64,000 bases of DNA from JAEXOD01 sp964652025 (GTDB taxonomy: Bacteria; Bacteroidota; Ignavibacteria; Ignavibacteriales; Melioribacteraceae). The DNA lies in the NCBI GenBank assembly GCA_964652025.1, contig CAZYZX010000002.1, positions 1-64,000 on the forward strand, read 5' to 3'. Below, piece after piece: positions 35,607 to 45,325 of the stretch (positions are counted from its first letter, which is position 1; every line of letters starts with the position of its first letter). Both the position numbers and the translations under genes were made by a program. Below the pieces are notes generated by a model. The model was not told the DNA's origin. It worked only from the letters and a program-made list of their open reading frames with translations, and did not search any database.

Positions 35607-36472
35607 TAATAACCCTTTTCATTGTTAGATTCTTTATTTACAATTTTAACACTTGCACTAGCACCAATTCTATCGGCACCAGATTCAATTAATAAAGCTG
35701 CATCTTCGTAAGTTCTTACTCCACCAGAAGCTTTAACACCTACTGAGCTACCAACAACATATTTCATTAAAGCAATATCTGCAGCAGTTGCACCACCTTT
35801 ACTAAAACCAGTTGAGGTTTTTACAAAATCTGCCTTTGCTTCTTTTGATATCAAACATGCTTTCACTTTTTCCTCATCTGTTAATAAAGCTGTTTCTAAA
35901 ATTACTTTACATACCGCATTATGCTTTTTGGAAACTAAAACTACTTTGTTTATATCTTCAAATACGTATTTATAATCACCTTCTTTTAATTTACCTATAT
36001 TAATAACCATGTCTATTTCTTCAGCACCATTTAATATAGCTTGTTCAGCTTCAAATCTTTTAGTTTCTGTAGTATTTGCACCTAATGGAAAACCTATAAC
36101 GGTGCATACTTTTACGGGCGTATTTTTTAATAAAGAATAACACAAACTAACGTAACAAGGATTTACACAAACAGAAGCAAAGTTATATTGTTTGGCTTCT
36201 TCGCACAATTTTGTAATATCTTTTGATGTTGCCTCTGGTTTTAACAATGTGTGGTCTATCATCCGCGCTAAGCCAATATCAGATATTTCGGCACCTACAC
36301 CTATACCTGCCGCAATTCTTTCAGCTCCAGATTCAATAATTTTTTTTACTGCCTTTGGTTGCTCTATTACATTCTTTTCCCATCCTTTACAACTATCTAA
36401 ACTACAATAAAAATTATGCAAAGACTTTTCTATAAATACTTGATTTACTATTTTGTCAATTCTTGAATCCAT
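35606..36472 (-). CDS. deoC: Deoxyribose-phosphate aldolase
   Basis: This 288-residue class I aldolase has MIDHTLLKPEATSKDI near residue 71, CVNPCYVSLC, KVCTVIGFPLGANTTETK and the Schiff-base lysine segment DFVKTSTGFSKGGAT. The C-terminal GVKASGGVRTYEDA phosphate site is also present. It cleaves deoxyribose 5-phosphate to glyceraldehyde 3-phosphate and acetaldehyde in nucleoside breakdown. About 65 extra N-terminal residues precede the barrel, which makes it longer than the E. coli enzyme. It follows folD by 4 nt. Confidence 0.94.
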   Translation of the reverse strand: MDSRIDKIVNQVFIEKSLHNFYCSLDSCKGWEKNVIEQPKAVKKIIESGAERIAAGIGVGAEISDIGLARMIDHTLLKPEATSKDITKLCEEAKQYNFASVCVNPCYVSLCYSLLKNTPVKVCTVIGFPLGANTTETKRFEAEQAILNGAEEIDMVINIGKLKEGDYKYVFEDINKVVLVSKKHNAVCKVILETALLTDEEKVKACLISKEAKADFVKTSTGFSKGGATAADIALMKYVVGSSVGVKASGGVRTYEDAALLIESGADRIGASASVKIVNKESNNEKGY

Positions 36473-36476
36473 TTAA

Positions 36477-37364
36477 TTACTCGCTAATATTATTTATTTT
36501 ACAAAATGCTTTATATGTGTTCCTCATTAACATTGCTATAGTCATTGGTCCAACACCACCTGGAACAGGAGTATAATAAGATGCTTTATCTGCTACTGAA
36601 TCGAAATCAACATCCCCTACTATTCTATATCCTTTTTTTTCGTTTTTATCTTCAACTCTATTTATTCCCACATCTATTACAACAACACCATCTTTTACCA
36701 TATCACCTTTAATAAAATTTGCAGAGCCAATGGCTGCAATCAAAATATCAGCTTGTTTTGTATAAACACCTAAATCTTTAGCTGCAGAGTGGCAAACCGT
36801 AACTACGCAATTAGCACCTTCTTTTTTTTGTACCATCATATTGGCTATTGGTTTACCAACAATATTGCTCCTTCCTACTACAACACAATGCTTTCCTTTT
36901 GTTTCAATATTATATCTTTTTATCAATTCCATTATACCATATGGTGTGCATGGATACAATGTATCTTTTCCAATTACTAAATTACCCATATTGATTGGAT
37001 GAAATCCATCTACATCTTTTTTATAATTTATTGCTTCAATAATTTTATCTTCATTTATATGTTTTGGTAAAGGTAATTGTACTAAAATGCCATGTATGCT
37101 TTCATCATTATTATATTTTTCTATAACAGATAACAATTCCTCTTCAGATATACTACTATCATATTTTTCTAAAACTGAATGCATACCAATTTGATTACAT
37201 GCTTTACCTTTCATAGTTACATAAGATAAAGACGCTGGATTTTCTCCGACTAAAATTGTAACTAAACCCGGTACGTTTCCTATTACATCTCTTTTTTCTT
37301 TTACCTTTACAGCCAACTCACTTTTAATTTCTTCTGATATTTTCTTCCCATCAATTATCGTCAT
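36477..37364 (-). CDS. folD: Bifunctional methylenetetrahydrofolate dehydrogenase / methenyl-THF cyclohydrolase
   Basis: This 295-residue enzyme has SYVTMKGKACNQIGM (about 48-62, with the catalytic YxxxK), GILVQLPLPKHINE, KDVDGFHPINMGNL and the NADP-binding VVGRSNIVGKPIANMM. The C-terminal PVPGGVGPMTIAMLM is also present. It interconverts methylene-, methenyl- and formyl-tetrahydrofolate for one-carbon metabolism. It overlaps the upstream phosphoesterase gene by 14 nt. Confidence 0.95.
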   Translation of the reverse strand: MTIIDGKKISEEIKSELAVKVKEKRDVIGNVPGLVTILVGENPASLSYVTMKGKACNQIGMHSVLEKYDSSISEEELLSVIEKYNNDESIHGILVQLPLPKHINEDKIIEAINYKKDVDGFHPINMGNLVIGKDTLYPCTPYGIMELIKRYNIETKGKHCVVVGRSNIVGKPIANMMVQKKEGANCVVTVCHSAAKDLGVYTKQADILIAAIGSANFIKGDMVKDGVVVIDVGINRVEDKNEKKGYRIVGDVDFDSVADKASYYTPVPGGVGPMTIAMLMRNTYKAFCKINNISE

Positions 37365-38181
37365 TTATTACCTCTGTTTTTATTTCATAAGTTTTTGTAA
37401 ACTCTGGATAAAATATTCTTTCTATTTCTAAACACTTTCCAGTAATTGTATCAACCGTTAACACAACTCCACTAAAATGATTATTTTCTGTAGCTGGAAT
37501 ATATTTTTGAGGTGTTTGATAAATAAATCTATTTATTGCTGCATCCGTTTTCATACCTATAACAGAGTCATATGGACCTGTCATTCCAACATCTGTTATA
37601 TATCCTGTACCTTTAGGAAAAATTCGTTCATCAGAAGTTTGTACATGTGTGTGTGTCCCCAATACTGCTGTAACTGTACCATCTACAAAATTTACAAATG
37701 CAATTTTTTCTGCTGATGCTTCCGCATGAAAATCTACAATTATAACTTTTGTTTCATTACTAATTTTTTTAATCGTATTTTCTCCTACTCTAAAAGGACA
37801 ATCTATCATTTGCATAAAGGAACGACCTTGCAAATTTAGCACACCTACTTTATAATTCCCTTCATCAATTATGTAGTACCCATTTCCATAAGTACCTTTA
37901 GGATAGTTCATTGGTCTTAAACTTCTAGGTTCATTTTTCAAATAATCTTGGGATTGAGGTTTATCCCAGGTATGATTTCCGCCTGTAATTGCCTTTACAC
38001 CTAAAGAGAACAATATTTTTCCCTCTTTTGCAGTACAACCTTTCCCATCAGATACATTTTCACCATTCGCAATTATTAAATCTACTTTATATTTTTCCTT
38101 AATAAATGGTAAAAACGTTTCCACTATTTTTAACCCACTTGCTCCAACAATATCGCCAATAAATAAAATCCTAACTTGCAT
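37351..38181 (-). CDS. YmdB-family metallophosphoesterase (TIGR00282 type)
   Basis: This 276-residue protein begins with RILFIGDIVGASGLKIVE and contains IIANGENVSDGKG, GGNHTWD, VDFHAEASAEKIA and LGTHTHVQTSDERIFPKGTGYITDVGMTGP in pieces, which are the metal-binding motifs of the YmdB family. Members hydrolyse 2',3'-cyclic AMP or related nucleotides and influence biofilm and sporulation programs in Bacillus. It is the first gene of the operon that runs through folD, deoC and aroA to the MalK-like gene. The start region has only a weak Shine-Dalgarno. Confidence 0.9.
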   Translation of the reverse strand: MQVRILFIGDIVGASGLKIVETFLPFIKEKYKVDLIIANGENVSDGKGCTAKEGKILFSLGVKAITGGNHTWDKPQSQDYLKNEPRSLRPMNYPKGTYGNGYYIIDEGNYKVGVLNLQGRSFMQMIDCPFRVGENTIKKISNETKVIIVDFHAEASAEKIAFVNFVDGTVTAVLGTHTHVQTSDERIFPKGTGYITDVGMTGPYDSVIGMKTDAAINRFIYQTPQKYIPATENNHFSGVVLTVDTITGKCLEIERIFYPEFTKTYEIKTEVINDDN

Positions 38182-38327
38182 CTTTTCTCAAAAAAAATTA
38201 ATATTTAAATATATTGAATTTAATGAAATTTATAAAGATTTTATCTTTTTATTTTATTAATATTATTTTTTTTTAATCATAATTATTTAATATATTAAAA
38301 TATTAAACTTATTTATTTAAGCATGGT

Positions 38328-41300
38328 ATGAATAATTTAAACAAATTACTATCTTTTATAGATTTTTCACCATTCGGGCTATTAATTTTTGATGAGAATT
38401 TTAATATAATTTATGTTAATAATAATTTTTTACGCTTTGGCGTTACTTCTATAGCTAATAAAGAATATATATTATCTAAAAATATTTTAACAATCAATTT
38501 ATTTAGTGATAAAAAGGTTATTGATGAAATACTAAAAATAAAACAAAACAGTCCTTTCGAAATTGAACTTGCTTCTCAAGTAGGCTTTGATAACAACACT
38601 TTAAAGATTGTTTTAAAGGGAACTCCTTTTTTTGATGAGGATAAATTTAATGGTGGCATTTTAATTATTGATGATTTTGTTGTTAATATTAATAATAATA
38701 AAAATGATACTGATAATTTTGATTTATTTACCAATTTTTTAACAAATAATAAAAAATTATGGATAATTTCTGATATTACTGGAAATATTATTAATTCTTC
38801 TCCACAATTAAATATTAATAACATTTCTTCTATAATTGAGTTATTTATTAATGAAAACAAAAACGAAATTATTGAAACTTTGGTAAACTTAAAAAACATT
38901 TACGATTATCAAGAAAAAGAATTATATTCAGATTATTTTGGGGGTCAAAAGGTATTTAATACATCATTTTTTGTAATAAATGATAACACTAAAAATCCCT
39001 TAATACTTTTAGTATTAAATGATATTACTGCCAATAAGATTTTTAATAAAGAAAAAGAATTAAAAGAAATTGAAATTAAAAAACTAACTACCGTACTTAA
39101 TAATTTAGCTGATCTAATTTTAAGTCTGGATGATAATGGACAGATTGTATCTATTACCAAAAATAATCTTCAGTTTTCTAACATAGAAAATTATAAATTA
39201 ATTGGTCACCCTATAGAAAAATTAATCCCCTCCCTTAAGCCCGATTATTTTGACAAGTTAAAACAAGACATCTTTTCTCAAAATTGTTGGAATGGAAAAC
39301 TTAATTTTTATAAAGATGATACCGAAATAATTTTAGAAACTACTTTTTTACCTATTGAAGATTCCTACGGTAAACTTATCATCTTAATTTGTAAGGATAT
39401 AACCAATAGTTATTTATTAGAAAAAGAATTAAGAAAATCTGAAGAGCATTTTCGTTCAATAGTTACTAATAGTAAGGAATTTATTTTAACTTTTGACCTA
39501 AAAGGTAACATCAAATATATTAATCCACATTTTTCAAAAGAATTTAAAGTTAGCTTTGATGACGCTTTACTACTAAATATTTGTGATTTTATTAACCAAG
39601 ATGAACTAGAAGAAAATTTTAACTTTGAAAAAATTACATTAAATAAAATCACATCTTTCGAATTACCTCTAAAAAAATTGGATGGGAAAAAAATCTATGT
39701 AGCTGCTAATTTTACTCCTGTCCTTAATTTAACAAATCAATTAGAATATTTTATTGGTATTTTTACAGATATAACAACTCAAAAAAATGCCGAAAAAGAT
39801 CTTTTATTAATAAAAACTGTATTCGAAGCTTCTCAAGAGGGTATAGCAGTAGAAAGTAATAATATTTTACAATTAGTAAACGACTCCTTTGCAAAAATAT
39901 TTGGATATGATTCCCCTAATGAAATTATTGGTATAAATCCAATAGAATTTATTCACAAATCGGATAGGATCGCTTTTCTTAATATTATTGAAAAATTACT
40001 TACGGGCAATATCGAAAATAATCGTTTAGAAATACAAGGACTTAAAAAAAACGGGGCAACAATCATTTGCGAGCTATCCCTTGGTAATTACCAAATTGGC
40101 AAAAACGATTACATTGTTATAATTGTTAGAGATATAACCAAAGAAAAAGAAGCTCAAAAAGCTTTAGAAATTTCTGAAGAGAGATATCGTAGTATTACAG
40201 AAAACATAAATGAGTTTATCTGGGTAGCTGAATTAATTGATAATAAATTACAAGTTGTTTTATATACTGATGCTGTATTAAAAATTACCGGCTTTTTACC
40301 AAACGAGTTTATTAAGGATAAAAATCTTTGGCATAAAATCATTCACCCTAATGATATTCAAATGGTAATTCCCACCTTAAAAAAGTTTTATAAATCTATT
40401 AATAAACATTCTTTGGAAATTGAATATCGGATAATTCATAGAAGCGGTGATATTTTGTGGATTAAAAATAAAATATCTGTTGTAAGAGATACTAACGGCT
40501 TTATAAATAAAATTTTTGGTTTAGTTAGTGACATAACTACAACTAAGAAAAATGAAGAAGAACTAAAAAATTATGCTGAAAGTATGAAACAGCTTAATGA
40601 AACAAAAGATAGATTTCTATCTATCGTTTCTCATGATTTAAGAACTCCTTTTTCATCCATTCTTGGTTTTACAGATATTTTATTAAATAACAGAAATTTA
40701 CCTACTGATAAGATTTATGAATATATTTCTTTTATACACGAGTCATCCACTAACATGTTAAATCTTGTAAATTCTTTGTTAGATTGGACAAGAATACAAA
40801 CGGGAAGAGTTAATTTTGTTCCAGAAAAAATTAATGCTTTAAGTTTAATTAACAAATCCGTACAAACTTCAACTGGAGTAGCCATACAAAAAGGAATTGA
40901 GATTTATATAAACGTAGACAAAAATATATACATACATGCAGATGAAAACTTGATGTTTCAAGTGTTTAATAATCTATTATCTAACGCAGTAAAATTTTGC
41001 AAAAAAGGCGATAAAATTGAAATTAGTGCTAAACGAAATTTAGACAATAATTTTATAGAGTTTTGTATTAGTGATACAGGTGTTGGAATTAAAAAAGAAG
41101 ACCAAGATAAATTGTTTAAAGTGGAAACTAAATTTACTTTAAAGGGTACTTCAGGTGAAAAAGGAAGCGGACTTGGATTATCTTTGGTTTATGATATTAT
41201 AAAAAAACATCAAGGTAATATTTGGTTGGAAAGTGAATATGGAAAAGGGACAAAATTCTTCTTTACCTGCCCAATTTCATCATCTAACATTTTACTTGTT

Positions 41301-41663
41301 GATGATGTAACTACTGATAGAATCCTTTACACTAAATTATTAAAAAGCTTACTGCCAAATTACAATGTTTATGAAGCTACAGATGGAAAAGATGCTTTGG
41401 AAAAAATAAAACAACTTAATCCTGCTGTTGTTGTAACAGATCATCAAATGCCTAACTTAAGCGGAAACGAGCTTATTAAAACTGTGCTAAACTCCAAAAT
41501 AAAATATAAGCCGCAGTTTATTTTATTAACTATGTATTTAGATGATAATATAATTGAATTATATAAAAATCTTGGAATTGAATTTATTTTCTCTAAACCT
41601 GTTAATATAACAAATTTTAAGTTCGCTCTGGAAAAGTCACTTAAAAAAGCATTTCTTTCTTAA
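38328..41663 (+). CDS. Multi-PAS hybrid histidine kinase with C-terminal receiver domain
   Basis: This 1111-residue soluble protein has about six consecutive PAS-like domains between residues 5 and 745, with no transmembrane helix. A HisKA domain follows with the phospho-histidine H769 in SHDLRTP, then a HATPase domain (N box NNLLSNAVKF, G1 DTGVGI, G2 GSGLGLSL), and last a receiver domain with D1038 in VVVTDHQMP and the conserved lysine in FSKPVN. It probably senses redox, ligand or light cues in the cytoplasm. It stands alone on the plus strand; its stop shares 4 nt with the convergent dipeptidase gene. No separate response regulator is adjacent. Confidence 0.9.
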   Translation: MNNLNKLLSFIDFSPFGLLIFDENFNIIYVNNNFLRFGVTSIANKEYILSKNILTINLFSDKKVIDEILKIKQNSPFEIELASQVGFDNNTLKIVLKGTPFFDEDKFNGGILIIDDFVVNINNNKNDTDNFDLFTNFLTNNKKLWIISDITGNIINSSPQLNINNISSIIELFINENKNEIIETLVNLKNIYDYQEKELYSDYFGGQKVFNTSFFVINDNTKNPLILLVLNDITANKIFNKEKELKEIEIKKLTTVLNNLADLILSLDDNGQIVSITKNNLQFSNIENYKLIGHPIEKLIPSLKPDYFDKLKQDIFSQNCWNGKLNFYKDDTEIILETTFLPIEDSYGKLIILICKDITNSYLLEKELRKSEEHFRSIVTNSKEFILTFDLKGNIKYINPHFSKEFKVSFDDALLLNICDFINQDELEENFNFEKITLNKITSFELPLKKLDGKKIYVAANFTPVLNLTNQLEYFIGIFTDITTQKNAEKDLLLIKTVFEASQEGIAVESNNILQLVNDSFAKIFGYDSPNEIIGINPIEFIHKSDRIAFLNIIEKLLTGNIENNRLEIQGLKKNGATIICELSLGNYQIGKNDYIVIIVRDITKEKEAQKALEISEERYRSITENINEFIWVAELIDNKLQVVLYTDAVLKITGFLPNEFIKDKNLWHKIIHPNDIQMVIPTLKKFYKSINKHSLEIEYRIIHRSGDILWIKNKISVVRDTNGFINKIFGLVSDITTTKKNEEELKNYAESMKQLNETKDRFLSIVSHDLRTPFSSILGFTDILLNNRNLPTDKIYEYISFIHESSTNMLNLVNSLLDWTRIQTGRVNFVPEKINALSLINKSVQTSTGVAIQKGIEIYINVDKNIYIHADENLMFQVFNNLLSNAVKFCKKGDKIEISAKRNLDNNFIEFCISDTGVGIKKEDQDKLFKVETKFTLKGTSGEKGSGLGLSLVYDIIKKHQGNIWLESEYGKGTKFFFTCPISSSNILLVDDVTTDRILYTKLLKSLLPNYNVYEATDGKDALEKIKQLNPAVVVTDHQMPNLSGNELIKTVLNSKIKYKPQFILLTMYLDDNIIELYKNLGIEFIFSKPVNITNFKFALEKSLKKAFLS

Positions 41664-42283
41664 TTTATTGGTATATCTAAAATCGAAAACTTCTCCCAGC
41701 CATTAAAATCAAAATGCCACCATTCAGATTTTAGTGGTATAAAACCAAACTTTATCAAGGTTTCTTGCAAAATAGACCTATTTATTAAAACGGCAGAAGG
41801 AAAGTTTTCATAATAAGCATTAGCTTTTTCTGAAAAATCATCATAGGGTGTTCCCATATCAAGCTCTTTTCCATTTTCATCAATTAATGTAACATCAACA
41901 GCTGCACCTCTATTATGCCTACTCCCCTTTTTAGGATTTGCAACATAATCTTCATTTGGCATAATTTCCCACATTATTTTTTGAACACTTAAAGGTCTAT
42001 ATGCATCAAAAATTTTTAACCTAAGTTTATATTTTTTTTGGAAATATTTATTTGCTGCAGAAAGACTATCACCTACAATTTTACGAATATATACATTTCC
42101 TGTAGGATATAATACTTTACCCGTAAAATTATCTTCTGTTGCATATTTAACATCAAATACAATTGTTGAGTCTATCGTTCGTAATGGAACAATAGATGTA
42201 TCAACCTGAGCATTAATATTTATAGCAAGTATAAATATTATTAAAATTATTCTTTTATTTAGACTTACGTAATACACATCCAC
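41660..42283 (-). CDS. D-alanyl-D-alanine dipeptidase, VanX/DdpX-like, secreted
   Basis: This 207-residue M15D peptidase has RPLSVQK, SRHNRGAAVDVTLI (zinc ligands His and Asp, with the SxHxxGxAxD pattern) and SEWWHFDF (catalytic Glu and third zinc His). A hydrophobic stretch at about 11-25 is a signal peptide, so the enzyme acts in the periplasm on D-Ala-D-Ala from cell-wall turnover. The frame starts with GTG at 42283, overlapping the pullulanase gene by 29 nt; a second GTG at 42277 is equally possible. The VanX label does not imply vancomycin resistance; no other van gene is present. Confidence 0.88.
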   Translation of the reverse strand: MDVYYVSLNKRIILIIFILAININAQVDTSIVPLRTIDSTIVFDVKYATEDNFTGKVLYPTGNVYIRKIVGDSLSAANKYFQKKYKLRLKIFDAYRPLSVQKIMWEIMPNEDYVANPKKGSRHNRGAAVDVTLIDENGKELDMGTPYDDFSEKANAYYENFPSAVLINRSILQETLIKFGFIPLKSEWWHFDFNGWEKFSILDIPIN

Positions 42284-44357
42284 TAATAGGAGGAATATTT
42301 ATTCCATTTTTTACTTTTTTTATTGTTTCAAGTCCTGCTACTTCATTGTTTACTATAATTTCCCATTCACCCTTTGGCAATTTTACATTAATATCTTTAT
42401 CTTGTTCAGCATTAAAATATACTAAAAATTCTTCCTTTTTATATCTAACTTTATATCCTAAAAAGAATTCATACGTATTATTTGTAATAAATTCTATTTT
42501 ATCATAGTCTGCTTTTCTAAATGCTCCGTAAGTTTTTCGAATTTGGATAAGACCTTTATAATAATCTAATAATTCCTTATTTTGTTCTGCTATTTCATAA
42601 TTAATATAATTTGTTTCATTATCTTTGTTATAACTATTATGGTCTATCATTCCTTTGTGCTCGTCTTCAATTTTAATATCATATGGAACTATTTTAGAAC
42701 GAGCAAATTCTTGCCCGGAGTGAATCATAATGATACCTTGAGAGGTAAATAAAAATAAAGCCCCAAGTTTATTTAATTTCATCTGTTTATCATCTAACTT
42801 TTGGAACTCTTTAATATCTGTTATCACTTTATTTTCATTAGCTTTATCTAATCCAATTCTTATAAAATCTCCCAAAGTATATCCATCGTGACTTTCTAAA
42901 TAATTAACTGAATGCTCTTTTGTTTGGAATATTCCGTCTTTATCATTTATTAAGGTACCATTAACATAACTTTTAACTCTATCAATATTATTATTTCCAA
43001 ACCATTTGCCAAAAATAAAACCTAATCCATTAATTGGGTTTTCTCCTTTTATGCCATTTCTAATCTGGTCATTCCAAGCTCCCCAACCTCTTAAAGAAAA
43101 ACCTTTAGGATCATATCCTCCTCCCCAAGGTTCACATACTATAATCACATTAGGATTTATTTTCTTTGTCTCTCTTTTTATTTCTTCAACAGTTTCCCAA
43201 TCTATTAATTTACCTAAATCAAATCTAAAGCCATCTATATGATATTCTTTCATCCAATATAAAAGACTTTCTACTATAAGTCTTCTAACCATTGGACGTT
43301 CTGTCTTTAAATCGTTGCCACAGCCACTTTCTGCTATATAACTACCATCGTTACCTAATCTAAAGTAATATTCTTTATCTAATTCTTTTAAGTTACCTAG
43401 TTCATATTCAGAAAGATGATTATATACAACATCCATTATTACTGCTATTCCCTCTTTATGAAATTCTTTAACCATATCTTTAAATTCTTTAACTTGGGTA
43501 CCCTCTTTACCAATCCAAGTATTCCACTTAAATTCTTTTAGGTTTTCTGCGTAATATGCTGCGGGTGCAAAAAAGTTAGATGTCATATATCCCCAATGAT
43601 TTCTTTCATATGGGTTCCATGTATTAAATCGTCCAAAAAAGTTTTTCTTGTATGGTATTTCACAATATCCAAACTCCATAGCGGGTAATAATTCCACTGT
43701 GTTAACACCTAATTCTTTTATATAATTAATTCCACCTTTAACACCTTTTTCAATTAAGCCTTTATATGTACCAGGATATTTTGCACCGGCTGAATTATGT
43801 GCTGTCATATCTTTAATATGCATTTCATATATAATTAAATCTCTATGGTCTTGCTGTATCCACTCATCATTCCCCCAATCATATTTTTCTTCATAAACTA
43901 TCGATTTACGTGGATTCATATAAGTTGTAAAAGTTGCTACTGCTTTTGCATAAGGGTCAACTATTAAAGGTTTATAAATATTTAATTCCTCACCTTTTTT
44001 ATAAGATTTATAACCATAGTACTTTAAATTTAAATCTTTTTTAATTATAGCTTCCCACACACCATCTTTATCTTTAAGCATCATATACTCTGTGCCAACA
44101 CTATCTTCTACACTATCAAAAACTACTAATTTCATATTTTCAGTGCTAGGTGAAAATACTCTAAAAATTGTTTTCCCATTTTCTATAAACGAACCAAGTT
44201 TTTTATTGGAATAATATAAGTCTAAATCTTTTTCTTCTTGATATTTACTATGGGAAATAATATAATTTGGGGCTTCTTTAATATACAAAACTTTTCCTCC
44301 GACAAAGTTAACGGATAGAATAAAACAAAAAAATATTAAATAATAAAGTCTTTTCAT
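42255..44357 (-). CDS. Secreted type I pullulanase (GH13)
   Basis: This 700-residue enzyme has a signal peptide (about 1-21), a CBM48-like N-terminal domain (about 50-140) and a GH13 barrel. Catalytic residues are in place: nucleophile D380 in FRFDLGK, acid/base E409 in CEPWGGG, and D491 in ESHDGYT. IMDVVYNHL is conserved region I, and the YDPKGFSLRGWGAWND stretch is typical of pullulanases. It debranches alpha-1,6 links in pullulan, glycogen or starch fragments outside the inner membrane. A LacI-type operator-like palindrome lies 28 nt upstream. Confidence 0.92.
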   Translation of the reverse strand: MKRLYYLIFFCFILSVNFVGGKVLYIKEAPNYIISHSKYQEEKDLDLYYSNKKLGSFIENGKTIFRVFSPSTENMKLVVFDSVEDSVGTEYMMLKDKDGVWEAIIKKDLNLKYYGYKSYKKGEELNIYKPLIVDPYAKAVATFTTYMNPRKSIVYEEKYDWGNDEWIQQDHRDLIIYEMHIKDMTAHNSAGAKYPGTYKGLIEKGVKGGINYIKELGVNTVELLPAMEFGYCEIPYKKNFFGRFNTWNPYERNHWGYMTSNFFAPAAYYAENLKEFKWNTWIGKEGTQVKEFKDMVKEFHKEGIAVIMDVVYNHLSEYELGNLKELDKEYYFRLGNDGSYIAESGCGNDLKTERPMVRRLIVESLLYWMKEYHIDGFRFDLGKLIDWETVEEIKRETKKINPNVIIVCEPWGGGYDPKGFSLRGWGAWNDQIRNGIKGENPINGLGFIFGKWFGNNNIDRVKSYVNGTLINDKDGIFQTKEHSVNYLESHDGYTLGDFIRIGLDKANENKVITDIKEFQKLDDKQMKLNKLGALFLFTSQGIIMIHSGQEFARSKIVPYDIKIEDEHKGMIDHNSYNKDNETNYINYEIAEQNKELLDYYKGLIQIRKTYGAFRKADYDKIEFITNNTYEFFLGYKVRYKKEEFLVYFNAEQDKDINVKLPKGEWEIIVNNEVAGLETIKKVKNGINIPPISGCVLRKSK

Positions 44358-44385
44358 TGTGTTCTCTTAAGTAATACTATTAAAA

Positions 44386-44395
44386 TAAACGTTTA
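44386..44395. promoter_or_regulatory. LacI-family operator-like palindrome upstream of the pullulanase gene
   Basis: TAAACGTTTA is a perfect 10-bp palindrome 28 nt before the pullulanase ATG. On the minus strand the wider context ATGTAAACGTTTATT fits 13 of 15 positions of a LacI/CcpA-type operator pattern centred on CG. A TTAGTTTG (44408-44415, minus strand), one mismatch from TAnnTTTG, lies just upstream, so a repressor bound here would sit at the transcription start. The regulator itself is not in the window. Confidence 0.4.
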
Positions 44396-44426
44396 CATTT
44401 TAAAAAACAAACTAAATATTTGTTTT

Positions 44427-45323
44427 TTATTTATTTTCTAATAAATCACCTTCAAAAGTAAAAGGAATTGATACATCTTTATTAAATATTGAGATTACTA
44501 AATCACCTTCTGTTTTGTACTCTAATTTTTTACTTAATAAAGATGATAATAATGATGTTGCCGATTTAAAGTTATCTAGAACAAAAACAATATGTCCAAT
44601 ATTATTATCACTTTTCCCTTTAATTACAACTGTATCTTTTAAGTTACCTGTTCCTGCTTCTTTGCCATTAATGCTAACAGTTGCAGGATAATCTTTTAAT
44701 ACTAAAGCGATATTATATGGATTATTAACAGCAAATGTAATTATCAATTTATTTTGGCTTAAGGTAATATCACTAAGTTCAGCTTTTATAATTTTAATAA
44801 AATCTTCTTCGCTCTTTTGTAATATAGCATCTTTAATAATTTCATTTATTTTAATTGTTATTGGATAAGAAATATTTTGTGATATATTTTTAATTTTGGT
44901 TTTAACTTTTACGTTTCCAACTAACTCTAATTTAACGCTATCTTGACCATCTTTTATATTATTTAACATCTTTTGTGTACTAATAAATATTGTTGTAGGA
45001 ACCGTACAAACTGAATCTGATATTAATTTAAAGTTAATTAATGAATTTGCACTGCCTAATATTGTATCATTCTGTTTTATATTTAAATTTAATTTTTCTA
45101 CATCCAAATCAAAAATATTGCTATTTAACATGTTAACTTCTAGTTTAAGTTTAATAGTATCTTCATCAATACTTTCAACATTTACGTTCGTAATACTTTT
45201 AATCTTTGGCATAAAAAAATTTTCGCTGCATGAAGAAAGCTTTAGAAAAATAAATAATAAAACAATTGCAATGGGTATAGATAAAAATATTTTCATAATT
45301 AATTTAATCCCCTTAAATACCAT
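44427..45323 (-). CDS. LEA type 2 (WHy-like) domain lipoprotein
   Basis: This 298-residue protein has a lipoprotein signal ending LKLSSC, so it is lipid-anchored. An internal ATG (second Met, residue 10) gives a more standard lipoprotein signal and may be the real start. The mature part shows two copies of a beta-sandwich pattern, VNVESIDEDTIKLKLEVNMLN and AELSDITLSQNKLIITFAVNNPYN, as in LEA2/WHy domains with a characteristic NP..N turn. The role of bacterial LEA2 lipoproteins is unclear. It follows the transglycosylase gene by 2 nt. Confidence 0.75.
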   Translation of the reverse strand: MVFKGIKLIMKIFLSIPIAIVLLFIFLKLSSCSENFFMPKIKSITNVNVESIDEDTIKLKLEVNMLNSNIFDLDVEKLNLNIKQNDTILGSANSLINFKLISDSVCTVPTTIFISTQKMLNNIKDGQDSVKLELVGNVKVKTKIKNISQNISYPITIKINEIIKDAILQKSEEDFIKIIKAELSDITLSQNKLIITFAVNNPYNIALVLKDYPATVSINGKEAGTGNLKDTVVIKGKSDNNIGHIVFVLDNFKSATSLLSSLLSKKLEYKTEGDLVISIFNKDVSIPFTFEGDLLENK

Positions 45324-45325
45324 TT

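Noticed and set aside
41660..42283. Vancomycin resistance
   Set aside because: A single VanX-like dipeptidase with a signal peptide and no vanH, vanA or vanRS genes; a role in cell-wall turnover is far more likely.
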